Shown here: positions 22,624 through 31,030 of the stretch, piece after piece
Numbering within the stretch: position 1 is the first letter of the stretch
Layout: the number at the start of each line of letters is the position of its first letter
Source: an uncultured Holophagaceae bacterium
GTDB taxonomy: Bacteria > Acidobacteriota > Holophagae > Holophagales > Holophagaceae
Assembly (NCBI GenBank): GCA_903927605.1
Contig: CAIYNT010000299.1
Location: 1-39,882 of the forward strand
Length of the DNA: 39,882 bases
Direction: 5' to 3'
Program-made: the position numbers and the translations under genes
The notes under the pieces: generated by a model
Seen by the model: the letters and a program-made list of their open reading frames with translations, nothing else
Database searches by the model: none
Told to the model about the DNA's origin: nothing

Positions 22624-24297
22624 GTGACGAACGACTACAACGCTTTCCGGGTCACCATGAACGCCGGTGCGCCGGGACAGGTCTCCACCGCCCGGGGGAA
22701 GGGGGCCGTCGCCTCTGCCTCCCGGCAGGCGTCAGAGCTGGCGATCCAGGTGCTCCAGGACGGCGGCAACGCTTTCGATGCAGCCTTCGCCACGGCCTTT
22801 TCCCTCTGCATCTACCAGCCTCAGGCGGGCAATCTCGGAGGCGGTGGCTACCTCCTCTTTCAGGAAAAAGGGGGGCGACCCAAGGTCTTCAATTACCGGG
22901 AGCAGGCCCCCAGGGGCGCTACGCGGGAAGCCTTCCTGATGCCGGATGGGTCACCGGATCCCGATAAAACAGCCTTCGGGCCAGCCTCTGTCTGCGTGCC
23001 CGGCACCGTCAAAGCCTTCTTTGAAATCCAGAAGCGCCATGGGAACTTGAAGGCCCAAGATCTGCTGCTGGCCGTCGCCCAGCGGGCCCAGGACGGCGCG
23101 GTGATCACCCAGTACGAAGCGGACTGCCTCAACCGCCTCGGCCCCAAGCTCGCGGCTTCTCCTGAGGCCAGGCGGATCTACGTCCGGGCGGAACCTTTCA
23201 AGGCCGGTGATCTCCTGCCGAATCCGGCCCTCGCGAAGACCCTGACCACCCTCGCCCAGGAGGGGGAACAGGCCTTCTACCAGGGCCGGATCGCCGAGCA
23301 AATCGTGGCTGACATGCAGGCCAACGGCGGGTTCATCGCCGCGGAAGATCTGGCGAAGTACAGCCTGCGGGAAGTGGATCCCATCCATGTAGAAATCACA
23401 GGCAGACAGGTCTGGACGGTGCCACCCGAAGGGGGCGGCGCCATGCTGCTGGAGATTCTGAGCATCCTGGATCGAGCGGAATTCCGGCGCTGGGAGTTTG
23501 GCAGTCCCGAGTACTACCACAACGTGGCCCAGGCCTCGAAGCTGGCCTTCATCGACCGCATGGACTACCTGGGGGACATCCCATCCGGACCTGCCTACCA
23601 GCGGCTCCTCACCCAGGAGAACCTGGACCGGCGCTTCGGACTCATCGATCCCGCCCGGGATACACCCACAGAGTGCCTGGCCGCCGGGTGCCAGGCTTCG
23701 AAGAACGCAGGGAAGAACACCACCCATTTCGCCATCATCGACGCCGAGGGCAATGCGGTCTCCAATTCCTACACCATGAACCTCCGCTATGGCTCGAAAT
23801 GGGCCGTGGCCGGGGCTGGATTCCTGCTCAACGGCAGCATCGATTCCTTCTCCTTCATCGAAGGGAAGGAGAACTACTTCGGGGTCATCGGCAGTGCGCC
23901 GAACCTCTTCGCGCCCGGCAAGCATCCCGCCAGCAACATGGCTCCCGTGCTCGTGACTTCGGGCGGTGCCGTGGACATGCTGCTGGGCACCCCGGGGGGG
24001 CCCACCATTCCCACCACCCTGGCGAACATCCTCCTGGCCAGCCTGATTCACGGCGTCGAGCCCGAAGCCCTCATCCGAGCCAGCCGCCTGCACCACCAGG
24101 GCTGGCCCGACGTCCTTTCCCACGAGCCCGGCTTCGACCGGCCCGAGCTGCTCTCCGCATTGGCCGAAATGGGCTACACCCTCAAGGACAAGCACGAGCT
24201 CATCTCGGACGTGCAAGCCATCTTCCGGAGGGACGATCATTGCTTGGCCGTCAGCGACTACCGCCGGGAAGGGCAGGCCATGGCGTACCCAGCCTGA
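22624..24297 (+). CDS. ggt: Gamma-glutamyltransferase
   Basis: 557 aa of the Ntn-hydrolase family: transfers or hydrolyses the gamma-glutamyl group of glutathione and related peptides. The self-cleavage and nucleophile site is the first Thr of NTTHFAIIDAEGNAVSNSYT (residue about 366), splitting the chain into large and small subunits. GNLGGGGYLLF, GSAPNLFAPGKHPASNMAP and LGTPGGPTIP are further family blocks. No signal peptide is seen, unlike many periplasmic members, so it may be cytoplasmic. GTG start preceded by AAGGA. Confidence 0.95.
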   Translation: MTNDYNAFRVTMNAGAPGQVSTARGKGAVASASRQASELAIQVLQDGGNAFDAAFATAFSLCIYQPQAGNLGGGGYLLFQEKGGRPKVFNYREQAPRGATREAFLMPDGSPDPDKTAFGPASVCVPGTVKAFFEIQKRHGNLKAQDLLLAVAQRAQDGAVITQYEADCLNRLGPKLAASPEARRIYVRAEPFKAGDLLPNPALAKTLTTLAQEGEQAFYQGRIAEQIVADMQANGGFIAAEDLAKYSLREVDPIHVEITGRQVWTVPPEGGGAMLLEILSILDRAEFRRWEFGSPEYYHNVAQASKLAFIDRMDYLGDIPSGPAYQRLLTQENLDRRFGLIDPARDTPTECLAAGCQASKNAGKNTTHFAIIDAEGNAVSNSYTMNLRYGSKWAVAGAGFLLNGSIDSFSFIEGKENYFGVIGSAPNLFAPGKHPASNMAPVLVTSGGAVDMLLGTPGGPTIPTTLANILLASLIHGVEPEALIRASRLHHQGWPDVLSHEPGFDRPELLSALAEMGYTLKDKHELISDVQAIFRRDDHCLAVSDYRREGQAMAYPA

Positions 24298-24381
24298 TCC
24301 AGGGTAATCGTGCTATTGGAACGGCACCGGAGACTAGGAATCGCCATTAGAATTCAAGGCGTAGTGATCGGAGCGTGAGTG

Positions 24382-24912
24382 ATGTGCGCGCAAACGAATC
24401 GCCAAAATACCCCCACTCGGTCCCAAGGGAGAGGAGGGGCGTGGGTCGTGACCCTAGCGCTCGCTGTTCTGTTCCTGCCCTTCCTCCTAGCCGGCTGCGA
24501 GAAGCTGGGGTTCGGCCCAAAAACCGCCAAAGTTAGCATCAAGTTCGTCATCTATGACAATGACAATTCCTTCGCGGCCACCATCTATGCCCAGGAGGTC
24601 AACACCGGCCAGACCACCAAGTTTGCGTACGGGCCACACACGCCCTCCCTCACGGTGGACCTGAAGAAACCGGGAACCTACGTGTTCTACGCGAGACTCG
24701 TGGAAGCAGCGGATGATTACCACTATGGGTTCACGGGATATCAGGCTGGAGCCTATGGACACATGACTCGAGGCGGGACGCGGGATGCCTCCACCAATCT
24801 GATCGCGTTGGACATCAAGCCGGGGGGCCATTACAAAGTCTTCATCAGCGATAGCTGGGCCGTGCTCCCGGAACCCGGGAAACCCGTCACGGTGGCTTGG
24901 CACCGGGAGTAG
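24382..24912 (+). CDS. Putative lipoprotein, unknown function
   Basis: 176 aa. After a basic N-terminus comes a hydrophobic stretch [18 protein letters not shown], with LAGC as a lipobox; the mature protein starts at that Cys near residue 39. The mature part looks like a single beta-sandwich ([37 protein letters not shown]). GGAG lies eight bases before ATG 24382. No family recognised. Confidence 0.8.
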   Translation: MCAQTNRQNTPTRSQGRGGAWVVTLALAVLFLPFLLAGCEKLGFGPKTAKVSIKFVIYDNDNSFAATIYAQEVNTGQTTKFAYGPHTPSLTVDLKKPGTYVFYARLVEAADDYHYGFTGYQAGAYGHMTRGGTRDASTNLIALDIKPGGHYKVFISDSWAVLPEPGKPVTVAWHRE

Positions 24913-24933
24913 ATGCCGAAGTTTCAGATGGCC

Positions 24934-24948
24934 CCATACAACGTATGG
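24934..24948. terminator. Weak hairpin downstream of the lipoprotein gene and tRNA-Pro
   Basis: CCATAC-AAC-GTATGG is perfect but short, lies between convergent units, and has no T-run. Confidence 0.3.
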
Positions 24949-24983
24949 AGGCGACACATCCCGCGGGGCGTCCTCCCGATTTA

Positions 24984-25060
<77 letters not shown>

Positions 25061-25220
25061 ACTGACGGGCAGTATATCGCAGTTGCTGCTTTTACAGCGA
25101 GCGAGCCGGTCATCGACCAGGTGCATCGAAGATGGAATGCAACCCTATTGCAACCAAGATCCTTTCGGACGTCCGGTTGGCCACCAGGTGGCGCCATGTC
25201 TCGATGGAAACCGGTCTCCG

Positions 25221-26357
25221 CTACTTGCCGCTGATGGTCACGCTCCGCAGGTTGAGCCCGGCGCGCTGGAGGTCGAAGATCTTGGAGGCGAGGCCCACGA
25301 GGAGCTGGGTCTCCATTTCTTCGCGCCCGCGCTTGGTGGCGCCAGCGGGTGGAATGGCCGCGATGTCGGTGGCGGTGCGGGACTTTGACCAGGCCAGGTC
25401 CATGGCGAAGGAGACCCTTTTGTCCTGGCTGGCCAGTTCGCCGGCGACATTCGACATCCGTCCGTCCCCGCCGTAGCCGACCCGCAGCCAGCCTGGACCT
25501 TCAAAGCCGCGGCTGCTGTTGCTGATGTTCACGGACTGCAGGCGGCCGTTGCTGCCATAGGAGAAGTCCATGTGGGTGTGCACGCCCTGCTCATCGTTGC
25601 GGAAATCGAGCCGCAGGGGCTGCTTGGTAGCCTTGTCCACGGCGACTTCGAGCTTGCCGCGCTTCCAGAAGCCCAGGCTCTGGGCCATGCCCTGCTCCCG
25701 CTTCTTGGCGTCCCAGCCCTGCGTGGGGGCGTTGAAGACCAGCCGCTGAATGACGTGGCCTTCGGCCCCCTCTTCTCCCGCCAAGCTGGCCTGGAAGGTG
25801 GGGGCATCGATGTAGACGGCCTTGATGTCGTTCAGGGTCTGGCGGAACCAGGCCATGTAAGTGGTGGGCGCATCGACGGGTGGCAGATCCACGCGGGTGG
25901 TGTAGGCGTTCTGTTCCTTGCTGTAGAGGAAGCCGCGGTTGCCGCGACGGGTGTAGAGCAGCGTTCCGAAGTCCCCGGCCAGATCGGTCTTGAAGTCGCC
26001 GTTGGCGAAATAGGTGCCCTTGACCCGGAGGTTGGCTTGGCCGCCCTGACTGTTGCCCTTGACCATCCCCTGGCTGGCGCTGTCCACTTTCTGATTCACC
26101 GCCGCGGCGCTCAGGGCGATGCCCAGCGTGCCTTGCATATCCACAGAGGTCACACCCTGATAGAGCTGCCCGAACCACCCGGAATCCACGGCATCGAGGA
26201 CCTGCCTCAGTGCCTGGCGTGCAGTCTCGGCCTCGGGGGTCGTCTTGACAGCGCTCTTGGTAGTGGCCTTTTTCGTGGCTGGATGGTCGGACTTGGCTGG
26301 CGCCTGGGCGGGTAGCAGAGTCGCAGTGAGCAGGATGGGCAGGATGGGCAAGCGCAT
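25221..26357 (-). CDS. Secreted protein of unknown function
   Basis: 378 aa with an N-terminal signal peptide ([19 protein letters not shown], cleavage probable after AQA). A Lys/Thr-rich linker follows and then a long region of alternating polar and hydrophobic residues predicted to be beta-rich ([40 protein letters not shown]). It is faintly like outer-membrane lipoprotein carriers, not enough to assign. It follows the zinc-ribbon gene by 26 nt on the same strand. Confidence 0.8.
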   Translation of the reverse strand: MRLPILPILLTATLLPAQAPAKSDHPATKKATTKSAVKTTPEAETARQALRQVLDAVDSGWFGQLYQGVTSVDMQGTLGIALSAAAVNQKVDSASQGMVKGNSQGGQANLRVKGTYFANGDFKTDLAGDFGTLLYTRRGNRGFLYSKEQNAYTTRVDLPPVDAPTTYMAWFRQTLNDIKAVYIDAPTFQASLAGEEGAEGHVIQRLVFNAPTQGWDAKKREQGMAQSLGFWKRGKLEVAVDKATKQPLRLDFRNDEQGVHTHMDFSYGSNGRLQSVNISNSSRGFEGPGWLRVGYGGDGRMSNVAGELASQDKRVSFAMDLAWSKSRTATDIAAIPPAGATKRGREEMETQLLVGLASKIFDLQRAGLNLRSVTISGK

Positions 26358-26383
26358 GGAAGGATCCTCGCAGGACTATAGGG

Positions 26384-26788
26384 CTATCGATGAGGGTGCC
26401 TGGGGGCGGGCTTTGGTTCCGGGCGCTCCTTGGCGTAACAGGCCCGGCAGAGGGCCTTGGCTGGATCGTCTGGCACGAAGGGCAGGTACTCCTGGGCGCC
26501 ACAGCTGGCGCAGATGATGTGCGTCAGAATCCGGGCTACGTCTTTTCCGCCTTTCCGTTTATAGACGAAGGAGCGCCGGTAGCAGTCCGGGCAGAGGTAG
26601 AACTTCTCCCCCGCTTCGACCCGGAAATGCATCCCGCACTCGGCGCAGATCTTCTCGCGGGGAGCCTTGGGGTCCGGAGGTGCCACCGGGGCCCGTTTGG
26701 TGAGCAGTACTGGCGTGGGTTTGTCGGCCTGGTCCGGAACCGCACCCCCAGGAAGAGGAGTGTTGGACGATTTGGGCCCTTTGTTCAT
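26384..26788 (-). CDS. Double zinc-ribbon protein
   Basis: 134 aa from ATG 26788 (GGAAG before it; the longer frame to 26821 has no site). Two metal sites are visible: CAEC...CPDC, with FRVEAGEKFYL between, and CASC...CRAC, with GAQEYLPFVPDDPAKAL between. The second is the CxxC-x(17)-CxxC type common in delta-proteobacteria and acidobacteria. A Pro/Lys-rich head and tail surround them. Probably a small regulator or nucleic-acid-binding protein. Confidence 0.82.
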   Translation of the reverse strand: MNKGPKSSNTPLPGGAVPDQADKPTPVLLTKRAPVAPPDPKAPREKICAECGMHFRVEAGEKFYLCPDCYRRSFVYKRKGGKDVARILTHIICASCGAQEYLPFVPDDPAKALCRACYAKERPEPKPAPRHPHR

Positions 26789-26885
26789 GCGGTTGCTTCC
26801 AGTGCGGCCGGGGCCGAACAATCAGGGTACCCCATCCGGCGACAGGCCGCGAGTTGGGAAGCCTGAAGTCTGGCATCCTGGGCAC

Positions 26886-27824
26886 ATGCCCCTTCCCGTC
26901 GACCTCATGGAACCCCTGCGCCGCGGTGAACACCGGGCCCTGGGCCGGGCCATCTCCTGGATGGAAAACGGCCATTCCGGGGCCCGGGAACTCATGGCGC
27001 GAGTCTGGCCCTGCCTGGGCCGAGCCGTAGTGATCGGTATCACGGGTTCCCCCGGCGCGGGCAAGAGCACCCTCACGGACCAGCTGGCCCGGGCTCTTCG
27101 GGCGGAGGGCCAGCGGGTGGGCATCCTGGCGGTGGACCCGACCTCGCCTTTCAGCGGTGGGGCGATTCTGGGTGACCGCATCCGCATGCAGCGCATCGCG
27201 GCGGACCCCGGCATCTTCATCCGGAGCATGGCCACCCGCGGAGCCCTCGGTGGCCTTTCGCGGGCCACCCAGGACGCCATCGACCTCCTGGATGCCGCGG
27301 GCTTCGACACTGTGATCGTGGAGACCGTGGGCGTAGGCCAGGACGAAGTGGATGTGGTCAGCTGCGTCCAGACCTGCTGCGTCGTGCTGGTCCCCGGCAT
27401 GGGCGATGAGATCCAGGCCATCAAGGCGGGAATCATGGAGGTGGCCGATCTATTCATCATCAACAAGGCCGATCGGGATGGGGCCGACCAGGTCGAGCGG
27501 GAACTGGAGGCCATGAAATCGCTCTCCATGGCCAAGGGCTGGGACCCCCCAATCCTCCGCACGGTGGCCCAGGTGGGGGAGGGCGTGCCCGCCCTCCTGG
27601 TCCAGGTGCGTGAGCATGGCCAGTGGCTGCGGGCCCATGGCGGTCTGGCCCGGAAGGCCCGGGAGCGGGCCCGGCTGCGCTTCGAGTCGCTGCTGGCCGA
27701 GGCCGCGGTGCGACAAGCCAAGGCCCGGGCGGGACAAGGACGCGTGGAGGCCGCCATCCAGGGCATCGCGGATCGGACTCTGGACCCCTATAGCGCCGTC
27801 GGGGGTCTCCTGGGCGAAGCTTGA
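26886..27824 (+). CDS. meaB: MeaB/ArgK-type G-protein chaperone of a B12-dependent mutase
   Basis: 312 aa. These P-loop GTPases gate cobalamin loading of methylmalonyl-CoA mutase. GITGSPGAGKSTLTDQLA (residues about 51-68), AVDPTSPFSGGAILGDRIRM, IVETVGVGQDEVDV and FIINKADRDGADQVE cover all nucleotide-binding motifs of the family. ATG 26886 is preferred; the frame is open further upstream but overlaps the divergent zinc-ribbon gene. No mutase gene is adjacent in this window. Confidence 0.92.
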   Translation: MPLPVDLMEPLRRGEHRALGRAISWMENGHSGARELMARVWPCLGRAVVIGITGSPGAGKSTLTDQLARALRAEGQRVGILAVDPTSPFSGGAILGDRIRMQRIAADPGIFIRSMATRGALGGLSRATQDAIDLLDAAGFDTVIVETVGVGQDEVDVVSCVQTCCVVLVPGMGDEIQAIKAGIMEVADLFIINKADRDGADQVERELEAMKSLSMAKGWDPPILRTVAQVGEGVPALLVQVREHGQWLRAHGGLARKARERARLRFESLLAEAAVRQAKARAGQGRVEAAIQGIADRTLDPYSAVGGLLGEA

Positions 27825-27853
27825 GTCCTGCCCGCGATGCCCGATAGGTCTTC

Positions 27854-29029
27854 ATGGGAGTCAGCAATCTCGACAAGGACAAAAGCGAGGCCATTCGCAT
27901 GGTCTTCCAGCGGCTCTGCGAGGGAGAAGATGCCGTCCAGCTGGTCTTCGGCGCCCTCCACGGCGAGTTCAAGGTGCTGGCCGAAGCTCCGGACCGGATC
28001 ATCCTCGGCATCTCGGATCTGGAGCGGGGCCAATGGCGCCTCAAACCCGGTGCCCGCCTGTCCTTGAAGTTGCTGGACCGGGGCCTTCCCTTTGAAGCCG
28101 TGGTGGACTTCCAGGGTCACGGCAAGCTCCATGGCGTCGAGGCCTGCCACGTCACCATGCCCCGACTGCTGCGGGCCCTCGAAACCCATCGCCTGGCGGA
28201 CTTCGTCCCCGACCGGCCCCTTGCCTGTCCCTTTGCCGATCAGCACAATGACGTGAAGGACGGCCTGGCGACGGCCTTTGGGGAAGACGGCCTGGAGCTG
28301 GCCCCACCGGAGGGCACTCGGATCCTGGGCGACATGCTGAGGCTCAATGCCACCTCCACGGTGGACCTGCGGGCCGCAGTGGGGGAAAGCCTGGTGCTAC
28401 CGGTTCGGGTCGCCTATTTCGGTGAGAAGATCTGGGGGCTTCACCTCTCCGCTTCCGCGGATCGGCTGGCCGTGGGTCGCTACCGCCAGTGGCTGCTGGA
28501 AGCCCGACACCAGCAGGCCAACCGGGACCGGTCCAGGTTCAACCCGGGTGGGCTCGAATCCTCCCGGCTGCCTGGACGGCGGGACCTGCCTCGACCAGCC
28601 GCAGCGCTGCCGAAACTGCTTGTGGACCGGGATCCGCTGGTGCTGGTCCTGGCCGAAGGTGAGGCTTTCCCGGCCCGGCTGGCCGAGGCCATTGGGCGCA
28701 AGTTCGGGGTGGCTGCCTTCGATCTGGGGCCAGGCCCCGCGAAGCCTGCCCTGAAGGACCTGGGCGTCGGCGACGAAGGCTGGGGTCGCATCCGTCTGGT
28801 GCTGATCCACCACCTGCTGAGGTCCGGTTCCGCCATGGAGCGGTGCCGTCGCCTCATCCAAGATGAGGCCTGCCCCCTGCCGGTCCTGATCGCGGGGAGC
28901 TTTGAGGAGGCCGAGCTGAAGCGCAATCGGGCCGTGGCCGCCGGGGCCGTGGACCACCTGGTCGTGGAGCCTTTCCATGTCCTGAGCGTGCTCCGGGCCC
29001 TGGATGACACCCTCAAGCTATTCGGCTGA
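27854..29029 (+). CDS. PilZ-like and receiver-like two-domain protein
   Basis: 391 aa. Residues 1-220 resemble a YcgR/PilZ pair of beta-barrels (FKVLAEAPDRIILGISDL, then VLPVRVAYFGEKIWGLHLS). The C-terminal 130 residues follow a response-regulator fold (LVLVLAEGEAFPARLAEAIG, then VDHLVVEPFHVLSVLRALDD, with VEPF like the KPF of receivers). The usual phosphate-accepting Asp is not evident (RLVLIHHLLRSG at that strand), so the receiver may be unphosphorylated. The PilZ RxxxR motif is also not clear. Cyclic-di-GMP binding uncertain. Confidence 0.6.
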   Translation: MGVSNLDKDKSEAIRMVFQRLCEGEDAVQLVFGALHGEFKVLAEAPDRIILGISDLERGQWRLKPGARLSLKLLDRGLPFEAVVDFQGHGKLHGVEACHVTMPRLLRALETHRLADFVPDRPLACPFADQHNDVKDGLATAFGEDGLELAPPEGTRILGDMLRLNATSTVDLRAAVGESLVLPVRVAYFGEKIWGLHLSASADRLAVGRYRQWLLEARHQQANRDRSRFNPGGLESSRLPGRRDLPRPAAALPKLLVDRDPLVLVLAEGEAFPARLAEAIGRKFGVAAFDLGPGPAKPALKDLGVGDEGWGRIRLVLIHHLLRSGSAMERCRRLIQDEACPLPVLIAGSFEEAELKRNRAVAAGAVDHLVVEPFHVLSVLRALDDTLKLFG

Positions 29030-29875
29030 TCAGGATTTCGAGATCAGCCCGTACAGGTCGGGACGCCGGTCTCGGAAGAAGCCGAAGGAGGCCCGGTTGC
29101 GGCGGATCTCCTCCAGGTCCAGCTCCGCCACGATGACGCCCGCATCGATCCTCCCGAGCTCGGCCACCTTCTCGCCGCGGTGGTTCGCAATGAAGGAATG
29201 ACCGTAGAAAGTCTGGCCGCCTTCCGTGCCAATGCGGTTGGAAGCCACCACGGGCACCACATTCGACACGGCATGGCCGATCATGGCGCGCTGCCAGAGG
29301 TCCTTCGTATCCAGGTCCGGGTTCTCCGGCTCGGTACCGATGGCCGTGGGATACAACAAGAGGTCGGCACCCATGAGCATCATGGCCCGGGCACATTCGG
29401 GGTACCACTGGTCCCAGCAGATGCCCACCCCGAGTTTGCCGAAGCGGGTGTCCCATACCTTGAAGCCGGTGTTGCCGGGCCGGAAGTAGAACTTCTCCTC
29501 ATAGCCGGGACCGTCGGGGATGTGGCTCTTCCGGTAGATGCCGAGCATCGAGCCATCCGCATCCACCAGGGCGAGGCTGTTGTAGAAGGCCTGTCCATCG
29601 CGCTCGAAGAAGGACACCGGAATCACCACGCCCAGCTCCTGGGCCAACCGCTGGAATCGCGCGATGGTGGGATGGCCTGCGGCGGGCTTGGCCCAGTCGA
29701 AGAACGCATCTATTTCTTCGCGGCAAAAGTAGTACCCCTCGAACAACTCTGAAGGCAGGATCACCTGGGCACCCCTCGCCGCGGCCTCGCGCACCAGGTT
29801 CTCCACTTGGGCCACGTTCTCGTCAAGGCTGGCCGTAAAGGCGCACTGGGTGGCGGCGACGCGGACTGGGCTCAC
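29030..29875 (-). CDS. aguB: N-carbamoylputrescine amidase
   Basis: 281 aa nitrilase-fold enzyme turning N-carbamoylputrescine into putrescine, CO2 and ammonia. The catalytic triad is visible: Glu43 (LPSELFEGYYF), Lys116 (YRKSHIPDGPGY) and Cys153 (GICWDQWYPECAR). YFRPGNTGFKVWDTRFG is typical of this subgroup rather than of other nitrilases. Its start overlaps the aguA stop by 4 nt (ATGA), so the two steps of agmatine breakdown are made together. Confidence 0.94.
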   Translation of the reverse strand: MSPVRVAATQCAFTASLDENVAQVENLVREAAARGAQVILPSELFEGYYFCREEIDAFFDWAKPAAGHPTIARFQRLAQELGVVIPVSFFERDGQAFYNSLALVDADGSMLGIYRKSHIPDGPGYEEKFYFRPGNTGFKVWDTRFGKLGVGICWDQWYPECARAMMLMGADLLLYPTAIGTEPENPDLDTKDLWQRAMIGHAVSNVVPVVASNRIGTEGGQTFYGHSFIANHRGEKVAELGRIDAGVIVAELDLEEIRRNRASFGFFRDRRPDLYGLISKS

Positions 29876-30897
29876 AAAACCTCCGGCTGCTGCTGGGTGA
29901 TGCAGTGGAAGGCACCGCCCCCGCTGAGGATGGCACGGGCGGAACGGCCCAGGACTCGCCGCCCCGGAAAGAGCGGAGTGAGGGCGGCCACAGCCGCCTC
30001 GTCATAGGCGGTGCCGTAGGTCGGTACCACCACGCTGCGGTTCCCAATGTAGAAATTCACAAAGCTGGCGGGCAGGAGCTCTCCAGCTTCGTCCAGCACG
30101 ATGCCCGGGGAGGGAATTCGCACCACTTGGAGTCTCCGCCCACGCGCATCGGTGCAGGCGGCCAGATCCGAAGCGAGGCGATCCAGGGTGGCGGCATTGG
30201 GGTCGTTCCTATCGCGTGCCTCCATGCAGACCACGACGCCGGGTGCGATAAAGCGGGCCAGGGTGTCGATATGGCCATCTGTGTGGTCGTTGATCAGGCC
30301 CTCTTCCAGCCACAACACCTTCTCGGCGCCGAGACTCTCCCGCAGGGCCTTCTCGATGGCCGCTTGATCCATGCCGGGATTGCGGTTGGGATTCAGCAGG
30401 CACTGGCGGGTGGTGAGCAGGGTGCCTTCGCCATCCACCTCCACGGAGCCGCCTTCCAGGATCCAGTCGTGGTCGATCCGCGATAGCCCGCTCAGCGCTG
30501 CCACGCGGCCCGCCACCTCGTCATCGTTGGGCAGCATGTACTTGCCGCCCCAGCCGTTGAAGCGGAAGCAGGTCGCCCCGAGGGCCCCCGAACGAGTCTG
30601 CACGAAGATCGGCGCTGTATCCCGTAGCCAGATGTCGCCCACGGGCATGCGATGAAACCGCACTTGCCCAATCACAGGTGCCAAGGCCGCACGGGCCTCG
30701 GCTTCCGCTTGATCGTTCAGCACCAGGAGTTCGAGAGCCTCGCCGCCCTCTTCCGCGATGGCCATACAGAGCGCTGCGAATTCCGCCTGGGCTGGGCCGA
30801 GGTGCTCCTGCCAGAGCTGGCCATGGCTGGGCCAGGCCAGCCAGCAGGCGCTGTGGCGATCCCATTCAGCGGGCTGATGCACAAGGGGATGATTCAT
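29872..30897 (-). CDS. aguA: Agmatine deiminase
   Basis: 341 aa of the guanidino-modifying family; hydrolyses agmatine to N-carbamoylputrescine and ammonia. The catalytic Cys332 is in GGGAFHCITQQQ at the C-terminus. Further family blocks are GDIWLRDTAPIF, RFNGWGGKY, LEGGSVEVDGEGTLLTT and HTDGHIDTLARF, giving the Asp/His residues. First gene of the aguA-aguB operon, divergent from the CocE-type gene across 133 nt that must hold both promoters. Confidence 0.95.
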   Translation of the reverse strand: MNHPLVHQPAEWDRHSACWLAWPSHGQLWQEHLGPAQAEFAALCMAIAEEGGEALELLVLNDQAEAEARAALAPVIGQVRFHRMPVGDIWLRDTAPIFVQTRSGALGATCFRFNGWGGKYMLPNDDEVAGRVAALSGLSRIDHDWILEGGSVEVDGEGTLLTTRQCLLNPNRNPGMDQAAIEKALRESLGAEKVLWLEEGLINDHTDGHIDTLARFIAPGVVVCMEARDRNDPNAATLDRLASDLAACTDARGRRLQVVRIPSPGIVLDEAGELLPASFVNFYIGNRSVVVPTYGTAYDEAAVAALTPLFPGRRVLGRSARAILSGGGAFHCITQQQPEVL

Positions 30898-31030
30898 GGC
30901 GGGGGCAGTCCTGGCGAGGTGGCCCCGGCTCGGGGCGCGTCCTCCAGTTCAGCAAAAGCCAGCTCCCCCGTCGAGGAGATTGGCAAGTCAGGCAGGAAGA
31001 TCGCCTCGGCCCCGGGCCATACCGCTTAAC

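Noticed and set aside
22951..24240. 429-aa minus-strand frame opposite ggt
   Set aside because: His/Gly/Glu-rich shadow of a clear gamma-glutamyltransferase gene.
27786..27795. CCCTATAG near the end of meaB as another copy of the palindrome
   Set aside because: It lies inside coding sequence, is not palindromic over 10 bp and lacks the GGTGCA half.
30896..31030. N-terminal extension of the CocE-type gene
   Set aside because: It would precede the signal peptide and overlap the aguA start; the sequence has no coding character.
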